Assembly: GCA_002402085.1 (NCBI GenBank)
Contig: NVVB01000044.1
Coordinates: 32,447-38,814 of the forward strand
Direction of reading: 5' to 3'
Length of the DNA stretch: 6,368 nucleotides
From: Gammaproteobacteria bacterium
Lineage (GTDB): Bacteria > Pseudomonadota > Gammaproteobacteria > Pseudomonadales > UBA3067
Part shown: positions 1-5,093 of the stretch, piece after piece
Numbering within the stretch: the stretch's first letter is position 1
Layout: each line of letters begins with the position of its first letter
Notes under the pieces: generated by a model
Databases searched by the model: none
Seen by the model: only the letters and a program-made list of their open reading frames with translations
Told to the model about the DNA's origin: nothing
Position numbers and translations under genes: made by a program

Positions 1-294
1 ATTGTCTACGAAGATGATCAGGTGATCGCATTTCGAGACATTAACCCCCAAGCCCCCAAACATATACTGATTATCCCCCGTAAACACATCGCCACGCTCA
101 ATGACGCAACGCAGGAAGACCAAGCCTTATTGGGCCACATTATGCTCACGGCTCAAAAGATCGCTGAGCAGGAAGGGGACCAAGAAGACGGCTACCGAGT
201 GGTCATGAACTGCAATCGAAATGGCGGCCAAAGCGTCTATCATATCCACTTACATTATTTAGCGGGACGCCAAATGGGCTGGCCACCGGGCTAG
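1..294 (+). CDS. HIT family (HINT-like) nucleotide-binding protein, 5'-truncated by the window edge
   Basis: The reading frame is open from base 1 to a TAG at 292-294, giving the last 97 residues. The C-terminal histidine triad is visible as H-I-H-L-H at visible residues 81-85, followed by a Trp-Pro-Pro tail (94-96) typical of HINT proteins. The N-terminal half has the expected AFRDINPQAPKH and IIPRKH strands. Family proteins are about 110-120 residues, so roughly 15-20 N-terminal residues lie outside the window. HINT proteins are cytosolic purine nucleoside phosphoramidases that use the central triad histidine as nucleophile; the physiological substrate in bacteria is unclear. A GTG at 22 is in frame, but family similarity continues to its left, so it is not the start. 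The next gene, coq7, lies 170 bp downstream on the same strand. The family call is firm; the cellular role is not known. Confidence 0.93.
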   Translation: MVYEDDQVIAFRDINPQAPKHILIIPRKHIATLNDATQEDQALLGHIMLTAQKIAEQEGDQEDGYRVVMNCNRNGGQSVYHIHLHYLAGRQMGWPPG

Positions 295-384
295 ACCTTA
301 CCCTAAAGGCGTCCTAAGGCGCCTAAGCAACGCCAAAACAGAGGCTTATCCACTCGCCCTTTATCGCCGCGCTCAATTTAACGA

Positions 385-412
385 TTAACCCTTGCAAAGT
401 AGCTATTATAAA
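385..412 (+). promoter_or_regulatory. Candidate sigma-70 promoter for coq7
   Basis: A TTAACC -35-like element (385-390) is followed after 16 bp by TATAAA (407-412), a five-of-six match to the -10 consensus. The surrounding DNA is AT-rich, and the predicted start near 419 would leave a leader of about 45 nt before the coq7 ATG. The -35 is weak. This is an inference from sequence match only. Confidence 0.35.
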
Positions 413-464
413 ATAACCATGCCTAACCACTTCGCGCCCCATCAACCACTCAAGGTAAGCAGTA

Positions 465-1112
465 ATGCCTGAAAAACGACGCTATAGCCTCACCGATCGC
501 CTGATAGGCCAAGTGGATTCCGCCATGCGCACCCTAACCACCGGAGCGTCCAAAGCCGGACGCAGCTCACCGTCGGCCAAGGTCCAAGAAGGTATTCGTA
601 CCGAAGAGGAAGCCAAACACAGCGCGGGACTCATGCGTATTAACCATACCGGAGAAGTCTGCGCCCAGGCGCTCTATCAAGGTCAAGCGCTGACCGCCAA
701 ATTAGCCGACACGCGCGAAGCCATGGAACATGCAGCCCAGGAAGAAGTAGATCACCTCGCGTGGTGTGAGCAGCGTCTGATTGAGCTGGAAAGTCATCCC
801 AGCCATCTCTCGCCCTTGTTCTACGGGATCTCCTTCGCCATTGGTGCAGCAGCGGGCATTGCAGGAGACAAGTGGAGCCTTGGCTTCGTTGCTGAAACCG
901 AGCATCAAGTCTGCGATCATTTAGAGCGCCATCTCGAACAGCTCCCGGAGAACGATCAAAAAAGCCGCGCGATCCTCTATAAAATGTCCGAAGATGAAGC
1001 GCAACATGCCGCCACCGCGATCGAAGCCGGGGCGCACCCACTGCCTACGCCCATCCGCCGCATGATGACTCTAACCTCAAAGCTTATGACGGCCACGACT
1101 TATCGTCTTTAG
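465..1112 (+). CDS. coq7: 3-demethoxyubiquinol 3-hydroxylase (Coq7/CAT5 diiron hydroxylase)
   Basis: This 215-residue protein matches the length and sequence character of Pseudomonas Coq7. It hydroxylates the 3-demethoxyubiquinol ring, the penultimate step of ubiquinone synthesis, at the inner face of the cytoplasmic membrane. The ferritin-like diiron ligands can be read directly: Glu64 in [11 protein letters not shown], Glu94 and His97 in [10 protein letters not shown], Glu146 in FVAETEHQ, and Glu178 and His181 in SEDEAQH. A hydrophobic, glycine/alanine-rich segment (about 117-134) could be the membrane-contacting helix. The first 45 or so residues are variable in the family. ATG 465 is preceded by AAGGT (452-456) with 8-nt spacing. 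The gene ends in CTT TAG, which is also the first unit of a 7-bp tandem repeat. It converges on speD. Other ubiquinone genes are absent from the window. Confidence 0.97.
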   Translation: MPEKRRYSLTDRLIGQVDSAMRTLTTGASKAGRSSPSAKVQEGIRTEEEAKHSAGLMRINHTGEVCAQALYQGQALTAKLADTREAMEHAAQEEVDHLAWCEQRLIELESHPSHLSPLFYGISFAIGAAAGIAGDKWSLGFVAETEHQVCDHLERHLEQLPENDQKSRAILYKMSEDEAQHAATAIEAGAHPLPTPIRRMMTLTSKLMTATTYRL

Positions 1113-1154
1113 CCTTTAGCCTTTAGCCTTTAGCCTTTAGTCTTTAGTCTTTAG
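1106..1154 (+). repeat. Seven tandem copies of a 7-bp unit YCTTTAG overlapping the coq7 stop codon
   Basis: Units start at 1106, 1113, 1120, 1127, 1134, 1141 and 1148. The first, sixth and seventh read TCTTTAG and the middle four read CCTTTAG, so the only variation is the first base. The stop codon of coq7 (1110-1112) is the TAG of the first unit. Because 7 is not a multiple of 3, TAG falls in all three plus-strand frames. An array this regular could change copy number by slippage, but losing or gaining units would leave the Coq7 C-terminus unchanged. Confidence 0.95.
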
Positions 1155-1184
1155 CCTATAACGTTCAAGACCGCGAATGAACAC

Positions 1185-1207
1185 CCAGGGGGGTTTAGAA
1201 CCCCTGG
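1185..1207. terminator. Hairpin between convergent coq7 and speD, possible bidirectional terminator
   Basis: CCAGGGG (1185-1191) is perfectly complementary to CCCCTGG (1201-1207), and the stem ends one base from the speD stop codon. An alternative pairing joins GGGGTT (1190-1195) to AACCCC (1199-1204) with a 3-nt loop. A further GGGGTT at 1214-1219 inside speD could compete for the same AACCCC. Neither strand carries a real T-run after the stem, so Rho-independent termination is uncertain. The position in a 96-bp convergent gap favours an end-of-transcript structure. Confidence 0.5.
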
Positions 1208-1208
1208 C

Positions 1209-2012
1209 TTAAGGGGGTTGACTCTCGAAGTTCCTACCGTAAAAAATCTCTAACATTTCTTGATGAAGGCGGGTTTTTATTTTTTTAAGTTCTTCATCAG
1301 AGAGTTCTTTTTCATTGGTGCCAAACAAATAATTCGACACATTAAAATCGTTCACCAACATTTTACTGTGAAATATATTTTCCTGATAAACATTCACATC
1401 GACAATCTGATACGCCTTTTTAGTGTCATCAGACATGTAGTTTTGGATGGAGTTTATTTCATGATCAATGTAGTGCTTACTGCCCGCTTGATCTCGAGTA
1501 AAACCCCGCACCCGATAATCCAGCGTGACAATATCCGAATCAAAGCAGTGTATTAGATAGTTTAGCGCGCGCAGTGGCGAGATTAGGCCGCACGTGGACA
1601 CTTCAATATCAATACGGAAAGTGCTCACCCCGTCGTCGGGATGACTTTCTGGGTAGGTGTGGACCGCCAAATGACTTTTATCTAAATGCGCCAACACCCT
1701 ATCAGGCAAAGGACCGGGGGCCTCAGGCGTTGTGGAGTGGCCTTTGGAATACTCAACCCCATCCTCGATCAACATCGTCACACTTGCGCCTTGAGGCTCA
1801 TAGTCTTGACGCGCAACATTGAGTATTTTAGCGCCAATAAGATCGGTGACATTTTCCATCAATGACGTCAGACGCTCAGCGTTGTAGATCTCATCAATGT
1901 ACTGAAGGTATTCCTTTTTATGCTGTGCGGTTTTCGCAAAACAAATGTCATAACAATTTATACTAAGGGACTTCGTTAAATTATTAAAACCATGCAACTT
2001 AATTTTCGACAC
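1209..2012 (-). CDS. speD: S-adenosylmethionine decarboxylase proenzyme (bacterial, E. coli SpeD type)
   Basis: The 267-residue proenzyme is close to the roughly 264 residues of E. coli SpeD. It decarboxylates S-adenosylmethionine to supply the aminopropyl donor for spermidine synthesis. The self-cleavage site is the Lys112-Ser113 bond in [16 protein letters not shown]. Ser113 becomes the pyruvoyl cofactor at the N-terminus of the alpha chain, leaving a beta chain of about 112 residues. The HTYPESHP segment is a hallmark of this family. The start is GTG at 2012, giving [12 protein letters not shown] as in other SpeD proteins. An AGGA Shine-Dalgarno (2022-2019) with 6-nt spacing overlaps the TAG stop of the upstream VOC gene, which suggests translational coupling. 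It is the last gene of the OsmC-VOC-speD operon. No spermidine synthase gene (speE) is in the window. The sequence is more AT-rich than coq7. Confidence 0.97.
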   Translation of the reverse strand: MSKIKLHGFNNLTKSLSINCYDICFAKTAQHKKEYLQYIDEIYNAERLTSLMENVTDLIGAKILNVARQDYEPQGASVTMLIEDGVEYSKGHSTTPEAPGPLPDRVLAHLDKSHLAVHTYPESHPDDGVSTFRIDIEVSTCGLISPLRALNYLIHCFDSDIVTLDYRVRGFTRDQAGSKHYIDHEINSIQNYMSDDTKKAYQIVDVNVYQENIFHSKMLVNDFNVSNYLFGTNEKELSDEELKKIKTRLHQEMLEIFYGRNFESQPP

Positions 2013-2020
2013 AGGCAGTC

Positions 2021-2434
2021 CTACTTAGAATCTGATTCTTTTCCTAGCGCTAAGGGAGGGTGATAGATCATTTGCACCACGGTGCCATCAGGGTCCAGGC
2101 AATAAAAGCTTCTAGCGCCATCACGGTGGGTACGAGGCGCCGTTTTTATTGGCACGTGATTCGCTTTCAAAAACTCAAACCACGTATCAGCATCCTCAAG
2201 GCGGTCAAGAATAAAGCCAATATGATCGAGCTTAGCCCACTCAGTGGCGATCTTGCTGGCTCGATGTAACGCCAAATTATCATTCCCTGACGTCAGGTAA
2301 ACATTATCATCATCCGGGCGCCACTCGACGGTCATACCGAGAATCTCAGTATAAAACCTTTCGCAGGCCTCAAACTCTTTCGCAAACAATGCTACATGGC
2401 GTAGTCCAGAGGTTGGATTCGGACGCTCAAGCAC
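2021..2434 (-). CDS. VOC (glyoxalase/extradiol dioxygenase fold) family protein of unknown substrate
   Basis: This 137-residue protein is one VOC unit: two beta-alpha-beta-beta-beta modules, at about 9-60 and 67-128. Module one begins [24 protein letters not shown] and module two begins LDHIGFIL and ends [12 protein letters not shown]. The usual metal ligands of the fold would be His13, His71 and a Glu near residue 121. That last position is Gln121, so metal binding may be altered or lost. His57 is another possible ligand. The start is GTG 2434, directly after the TAA of the OsmC-like gene, with GGAGG (2447-2443) 8 nt upstream inside that gene. Its stop lies 8 nt before speD. The residues seen do not distinguish lactoylglutathione lyase-like, dioxygenase-like or antibiotic-resistance members. 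I do not recall a VOC gene at this position in Pseudomonas. The family call is strong; the function is unknown. Confidence 0.9.
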   Translation of the reverse strand: MLERPNPTSGLRHVALFAKEFEACERFYTEILGMTVEWRPDDDNVYLTSGNDNLALHRASKIATEWAKLDHIGFILDRLEDADTWFEFLKANHVPIKTAPRTHRDGARSFYCLDPDGTVVQMIYHPPLALGKESDSK

Positions 2435-2857
2435 TTATTCTGCCTCCAGCACTTCATAACCATGCGTAATATCAACCCCGGCTTTAGCAAGCATAATAGA
2501 CGCAGAACAATACTTTTCAGCGGATAACTCCACCGCTCGCTTGACTTTAGCATCGCCTAAATTTTTACCGGTGACCTTAAAATGAAAGTGTATTTTGGTG
2601 AACACCGCCGGCACCTCATCAGAACGCTCCGCGTCTATCTCTGCGACACAGTCCATTACTTGCTGCCTGGATTTGCGCAAAATGTGAACCACATCAAACG
2701 TGGCACACCCACCCATTCCCATTAATAACGTTTCCATTGGACGAGGTCCCATGTTTCTGCCACCATGATCTTCTGGACCATCCATGACAATACTGTGACC
2801 GCTACCGGATTCCCCGAGGAACATAGCGTCTTGGACCCATTTGATACGAGCTTTCAC
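2435..2857 (-). CDS. OsmC/YhfA-like family protein
   Basis: With a GTG start at 2857 the protein has 140 residues and begins MKARIKWVQDAMFLGESGSGH, the usual N-terminus of the OsmC-like protein next to vfr in pseudomonads. An upstream ATG at 2902 would add 15 residues lacking family character. GAGAGG (2871-2866) with 8-nt spacing supports GTG 2857. OsmC-like proteins are cytosolic dimers, and the classical members reduce organic hydroperoxides through two cysteines. Both are present: Cys51 in MGGCATFDVV and Cys117 in EKYCSASIML, with Arg39 and Glu42 in the RPMETLL segment. The strong AVELSAEKYCSASIML match puts it in the OsmC/YhfA subgroup, whose substrate is not established. It is the first gene of the operon with the VOC gene and speD, and is divergent from crp. 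Confidence 0.93.
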   Translation of the reverse strand: MKARIKWVQDAMFLGESGSGHSIVMDGPEDHGGRNMGPRPMETLLMGMGGCATFDVVHILRKSRQQVMDCVAEIDAERSDEVPAVFTKIHFHFKVTGKNLGDAKVKRAVELSAEKYCSASIMLAKAGVDITHGYEVLEAE

Positions 2858-2912
2858 TGGTAGTACCTCTCTCATTAGGAAAAAATTGGTGTAGCCTACC
2901 ATAATAAAACCT

Positions 2913-2954
2913 AGGAGGAATTATCTCGTAACAAGGAGTAGTTATCTCGTAATT
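2913..2954. repeat. Two tandem 21-bp repeats upstream of the OsmC-like gene, possible operator
   Basis: Units 2913-2933 and 2934-2954 share AGGAG, then an identical 11-mer TTATCTCGTAA (2921-2931 and 2942-2952). The 21-bp offset is two helical turns, so a protein bound at both copies would sit on the same DNA face. The repeats lie 56-97 bp upstream of the preferred OsmC-like start, in the divergent gap with crp. The regulator is unknown. Confidence 0.6.
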
Positions 2955-2967
2955 TTCGATGCCTTGG

Positions 2968-2994
2968 TTTACGATGTTCAGGAAAGAGTATTAA
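2968..2994 (+). promoter_or_regulatory. Weak candidate promoter for crp
   Basis: TTTACG (2968-2973) and TATTAA (2989-2994) are four-of-six matches to -35 and -10, but with a short 15-bp spacer. A start near 3001 would give a leader of about 70 nt containing the 3004-3020 dyad. This is a weak inference. Confidence 0.25.
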
Positions 2995-3003
2995 AACAAA
3001 AGA

Positions 3004-3020
3004 GGTGTTAACCAAACACC
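3004..3020. promoter_or_regulatory. 17-bp dyad GGTGTT-N5-AACACC upstream of crp
   Basis: Perfect 6-bp arms (3004-3009 and 3015-3020) flank AACCA. A second ACACCT (3021-3026) gives an alternative right arm for AGGTGT (3003-3008). It could be an operator for crp or the divergent operon, or a hairpin in the crp leader. It does not match the CRP/Vfr consensus TGTGA-N6-TCACA, so autoregulation through this site is not supported. Confidence 0.4.
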
Positions 3021-3072
3021 ACACCTAACATTTTTGGCATGAAGCCGCTGCTAGCTTAGATAAGAGTTTCCC

Positions 3073-3705
3073 ATGGTAATTAGACAGAATAAACCGATTC
3101 CAAATATTGAAAGTTTCCTCTCTCAGTGTCATCGACGGAAATATCCCTCTAAAAGCACCTTGCTTTATGCTGGTGACGATTCCGATGCACTGTATTACAT
3201 TATTAAAGGATCGGTAACCGTATTAATTGAAGACGACGACGGCCGTGAAATGATTATGGCCTACCTAAACGCGGGTGATTTTTTCGGCGAAATGGGACTT
3301 TTCGAAGAAGAACTAGGACGAAGCGCCTGGATCCGAGCGAAAACCGAATGTGAAGTAGCTGAAATCAACTACGCTAAATTTCGCCAAATTGCCGACCAAG
3401 ACTCTGAAATGCTCTACGCAGTAGGCGCACAGATGGCTCGTCGCTTACGTGCCACGACTCGTAAAGTAGGGGATTTAGCCTTTGTAGACGTGACAGGCCG
3501 AGTTGCCCGCACACTGCTTGACCTCAGCACTCAGCCCGATGCGATCACTCACCCTGACGGCATGCAAATCAAAATTACTCGCCAAGAAATCGGCCGTATA
3601 GTGGGCTGCTCAAGAGAAATGGTTGGACGCGTACTGAAAACCCTCGAAGAACAAGGGCTAGTGTCAGCCAAAGGAAAAACCATGGTGGTATACGGTACCC
3701 GCTAA
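3073..3705 (+). CDS. crp: cAMP-activated global transcriptional regulator, CRP family, Vfr type
   Basis: This 210-residue protein is a full-length cAMP receptor protein closest in character to Pseudomonas Vfr (214 residues). The cyclic-nucleotide domain spans about 10-115. Its phosphate-binding cassette is [19 protein letters not shown], with Glu73, Arg83 and Ser84 at the ribose/phosphate-contact positions. The long dimer helix (about 110-135) carries Thr128-Thr129, where E. coli CRP has Thr127-Ser128 contacting the adenine. The winged helix-turn-helix (about 168-197) contains Arg181, Glu182 and Arg186, matching E. coli Arg180, Glu181 and Arg185 that read the TGTGA half-site. Vfr proteins are 3-4 residues longer in the loop before Arg83-Ser84, and this one is shorter, more like enteric CRP. 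ATG 3073 has a modest TAAGAG (3061-3066) 6 nt upstream. A strong hairpin follows the stop. It is equally describable as vfr. Confidence 0.97.
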   Translation: MVIRQNKPIPNIESFLSQCHRRKYPSKSTLLYAGDDSDALYYIIKGSVTVLIEDDDGREMIMAYLNAGDFFGEMGLFEEELGRSAWIRAKTECEVAEINYAKFRQIADQDSEMLYAVGAQMARRLRATTRKVGDLAFVDVTGRVARTLLDLSTQPDAITHPDGMQIKITRQEIGRIVGCSREMVGRVLKTLEEQGLVSAKGKTMVVYGTR

Positions 3706-3731
3706 GCGAGCGAACCGATCAACCACTCAAT

Positions 3732-3772
3732 CCGAATGATTAATGATCTACAGCACGCCATTAATCATTCGG
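3732..3772 (+). terminator. Hairpin terminator of crp
   Basis: CCGAATGATTAATG (3732-3745) pairs perfectly over 14 bp with 3759-3772 around a 13-nt loop, 26 bp after the crp stop. Downstream bases read GCTGCTTTC, so the T-run is short and displaced. The stem is the best terminator-like structure in the window, although it could also serve as a 3'-end RNA-stabilising structure. Confidence 0.65.
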
Positions 3773-3952
3773 GCTGCTTTCAACTCCCGTAAATATCTAG
3801 CCCCATCTCTAAGGCCAATACCGAGCATCCAATCCTAAGCCCGATATCAGTATCGACTCTCGCGCCTAAGGTCCGGCTTAACTCCGTCGTAAATCCGACA
3901 AACAATCCACCCGACCGAAACCACCTCAATAAAAATCGATCAGGCCACCATT

Positions 3953-4154
3953 ATTTAAGACGCAACCATTTAAGGTTTAGATGTTAAAGACTTAGATATT
4001 AAAGGCTTGTTGTTAAAGGCATAGCGGTTAACAATTTAGCGGTTAAACGCCCAGTCCTTTACGTTTAAGGTTTAGCCGTTTAAGATTTAGTCGTTTAAGA
4101 TTTAGTCGTTTAAGATTTAGCCGTTTAAGTTTAAGACTCAGTCATTTAAGACGC
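3953..4154. repeat. Degenerate 15-bp tandem repeat array, TTTAAG/TTTAG type
   Basis: The best-preserved part is four units at 4062-4076, 4077-4091, 4092-4106 and 4107-4121, consensus CGTTTAAGATTTAGY, with two units identical. To the left, units starting at 3967, 3981, 3996, 4011, 4025 and 4040 are diverged (for example ATGTTAAAGACTTAG). To the right, a longer copy at 4122-4142 and a partial one at 4143 end the array. Each unit is two half-units, TTTAAG and TTTAG. The 11-mer ATTTAAGACGC occurs at both edges (3953-3963 and 4144-4154). No spacers are present, so this is a minisatellite rather than a CRISPR. Confidence 0.88.
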
Positions 4155-4167
4155 TCTACTTTAGAGC
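4153..4167 (-). terminator. Short hairpin downstream of trpC, possible trp operon terminator
   Basis: GCTCTA (4153-4158) pairs with TAGAGC (4162-4167) around a 3-nt loop, about 50 bp beyond the trpC stop in the direction of trp transcription. The following minus-strand bases (GTCTTAAATG) contain no T-run, so its role as an intrinsic terminator is weakly supported. Confidence 0.3.
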
Positions 4168-4216
4168 ACTATATTTCAAGTTACCGAAAAACCTAAACTT
4201 AACGCCACCCGAGCGA

Positions 4217-5026
4217 TCAATCAGCGGCGAAAAATAACCGTTGCAACTCCTGCCCAGGATGCTCTGCGCGCATAAATGCTTCGCCCACCAAAAAGCTATT
4301 CACGCCCTGGGCCTGCATTTCGACAATGTCTTTTTTCGAATGAATGCCACTCTCAGTGACCACCGTTCGGTCCTCAGGAATCCCAGACAACAATTCGTAG
4401 GTGGTCTCCAAGCGCGTCTCAAAGGTATGAAGGTCTCGATTATTAATGCCGATCAGTCCAGTAGGCAGCAACAAGGCTTGCTCCAGCTCCTGCTGATCAT
4501 GAACCTCAATCAATAAATCCATGCCTAACTGCGTGGCACAAGACGCCAACTCAGTCATTAAGCCCTGATCCAAGGCCGCCACAATCAATAATACGCAGTC
4601 GGCCCCTAAAGCTCTGGACTCCACCACCTGATAGGGGTCCACCAAGAAATCTTTGCGCAACACAGGCAAAGTACAAGCCGCGCGCGCGTCAATCAAATAC
4701 GACTCATCGCCTTGAAAAAAATCTTTATCGGTCAAGATAGAAAGGCAGCTCGCACCCGCCTGCTGATAATCTTGGGCAATCGCTACCGGGTCAAAATTTT
4801 CACGAATGACGCCTTTACTGGGCGATGCTTTTTTAATTTCCGCAATCACGCCGGGCTGACCGCGTTTAATATTGGCTTCTAACTCGCAGATAAAGCCTCG
4901 ACAAGCCGCTTGTGCCTTGGCTCGATTTTCCAACTCACTCAATGGCAGCGTTTGACGTCGCTCGATCACTTCCTGCTCTTTTCGGGCCAGGATTTTTTTC
5001 AAAATTGTAGGGACTTCAGTGCTCAT
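4217..5026 (-). CDS. trpC: Indole-3-glycerol phosphate synthase
   Basis: This 269-residue monofunctional (beta/alpha)8 enzyme closes the indole ring of 1-(2-carboxyphenylamino)-1-deoxyribulose 5-phosphate, the fourth step from chorismate to tryptophan. The active site can be followed round the barrel: Glu63 and Lys65 in [13 protein letters not shown], Lys125 in [12 protein letters not shown], Glu174 in LIEVHD, Asn196 in [12 protein letters not shown], Glu225 and Ser226 in VTESGI, and the phosphate-binding GEA at 248-250. There is no fused TrpF domain, unlike the enteric TrpC-TrpF protein. ATG 5026 gives the usual family N-terminus ([12 protein letters not shown]). No good Shine-Dalgarno precedes it; GCGAAAGCG (about 5046-5038) is the nearest purine-rich stretch. 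It lies 67 bp after trpD, a larger gap than usual. trpF, trpB, trpA and trpE are not in the window. Confidence 0.98.
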   Translation of the reverse strand: MSTEVPTILKKILARKEQEVIERRQTLPLSELENRAKAQAACRGFICELEANIKRGQPGVIAEIKKASPSKGVIRENFDPVAIAQDYQQAGASCLSILTDKDFFQGDESYLIDARAACTLPVLRKDFLVDPYQVVESRALGADCVLLIVAALDQGLMTELASCATQLGMDLLIEVHDQQELEQALLLPTGLIGINNRDLHTFETRLETTYELLSGIPEDRTVVTESGIHSKKDIVEMQAQGVNSFLVGEAFMRAEHPGQELQRLFFAAD

Positions 5027-5093
5027 ATCGAATTACGCTTTCGCTTTAATGAAAATAAATAATAATGATCCTACGGACCCGGTACGTCTACGC

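Larger units (their letters stand above)
3706..4216. other. 511-bp gene-free convergent region between crp and trpC
   Basis: No reading frame here has family character or a plausible ribosome-binding site. The region holds the crp hairpin (3732-3772), then about 180 bp of mixed-composition DNA with a small CGATA-TCAG-TATCG hairpin (3842-3855). Next comes the degenerate TTTAAG/TTTAG repeat array (about 3953-4154), and finally a short hairpin (4153-4167) before the trpC stop. I see no tRNA or recognised RNA family in it. A small RNA cannot be ruled out. Confidence 0.75.

Noticed and set aside
22..294. Complete HIT gene starting at GTG 22
   Set aside because: Family-type sequence (IVYEDDQ) continues left of the GTG to base 1, so the gene is truncated by the window rather than starting here.
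317..324. AGGCGCCT palindrome as a terminator for the HIT gene
   Set aside because: The 8-bp palindrome cannot form a normal hairpin loop and no T-run follows; the alternative AGGCG/CGCCT stem is only 5 bp.
640..1041. Long open frame on the minus strand inside coq7
   Set aside because: It is a shadow of a well-supported gene, has an arginine-rich composition of out-of-frame translation, and shows no family motif.
1260..1822. Two plus-strand open frames opposite speD
   Set aside because: Both lie within the coding sequence of speD, whose catalytic motifs are clear; the translated products have no recognisable character.
3034..3062. TTGGCA-17-TAGATA promoter immediately before crp
   Set aside because: The elements are reasonable, but transcription would begin within a few bases of the ATG and leave out the TAAGAG ribosome site, giving an almost leaderless mRNA, which is unlikely for crp.
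3953..4154. CRISPR array
   Set aside because: The units are directly adjacent without unique spacers, are only about 15 bp, and no cas gene is nearby.
3953..4154. Insertion sequence remnant bounded by the ATTTAAGACGC repeat
   Set aside because: The sequence between is itself tandem repeat, with no transposase fragment or terminal inverted repeats.
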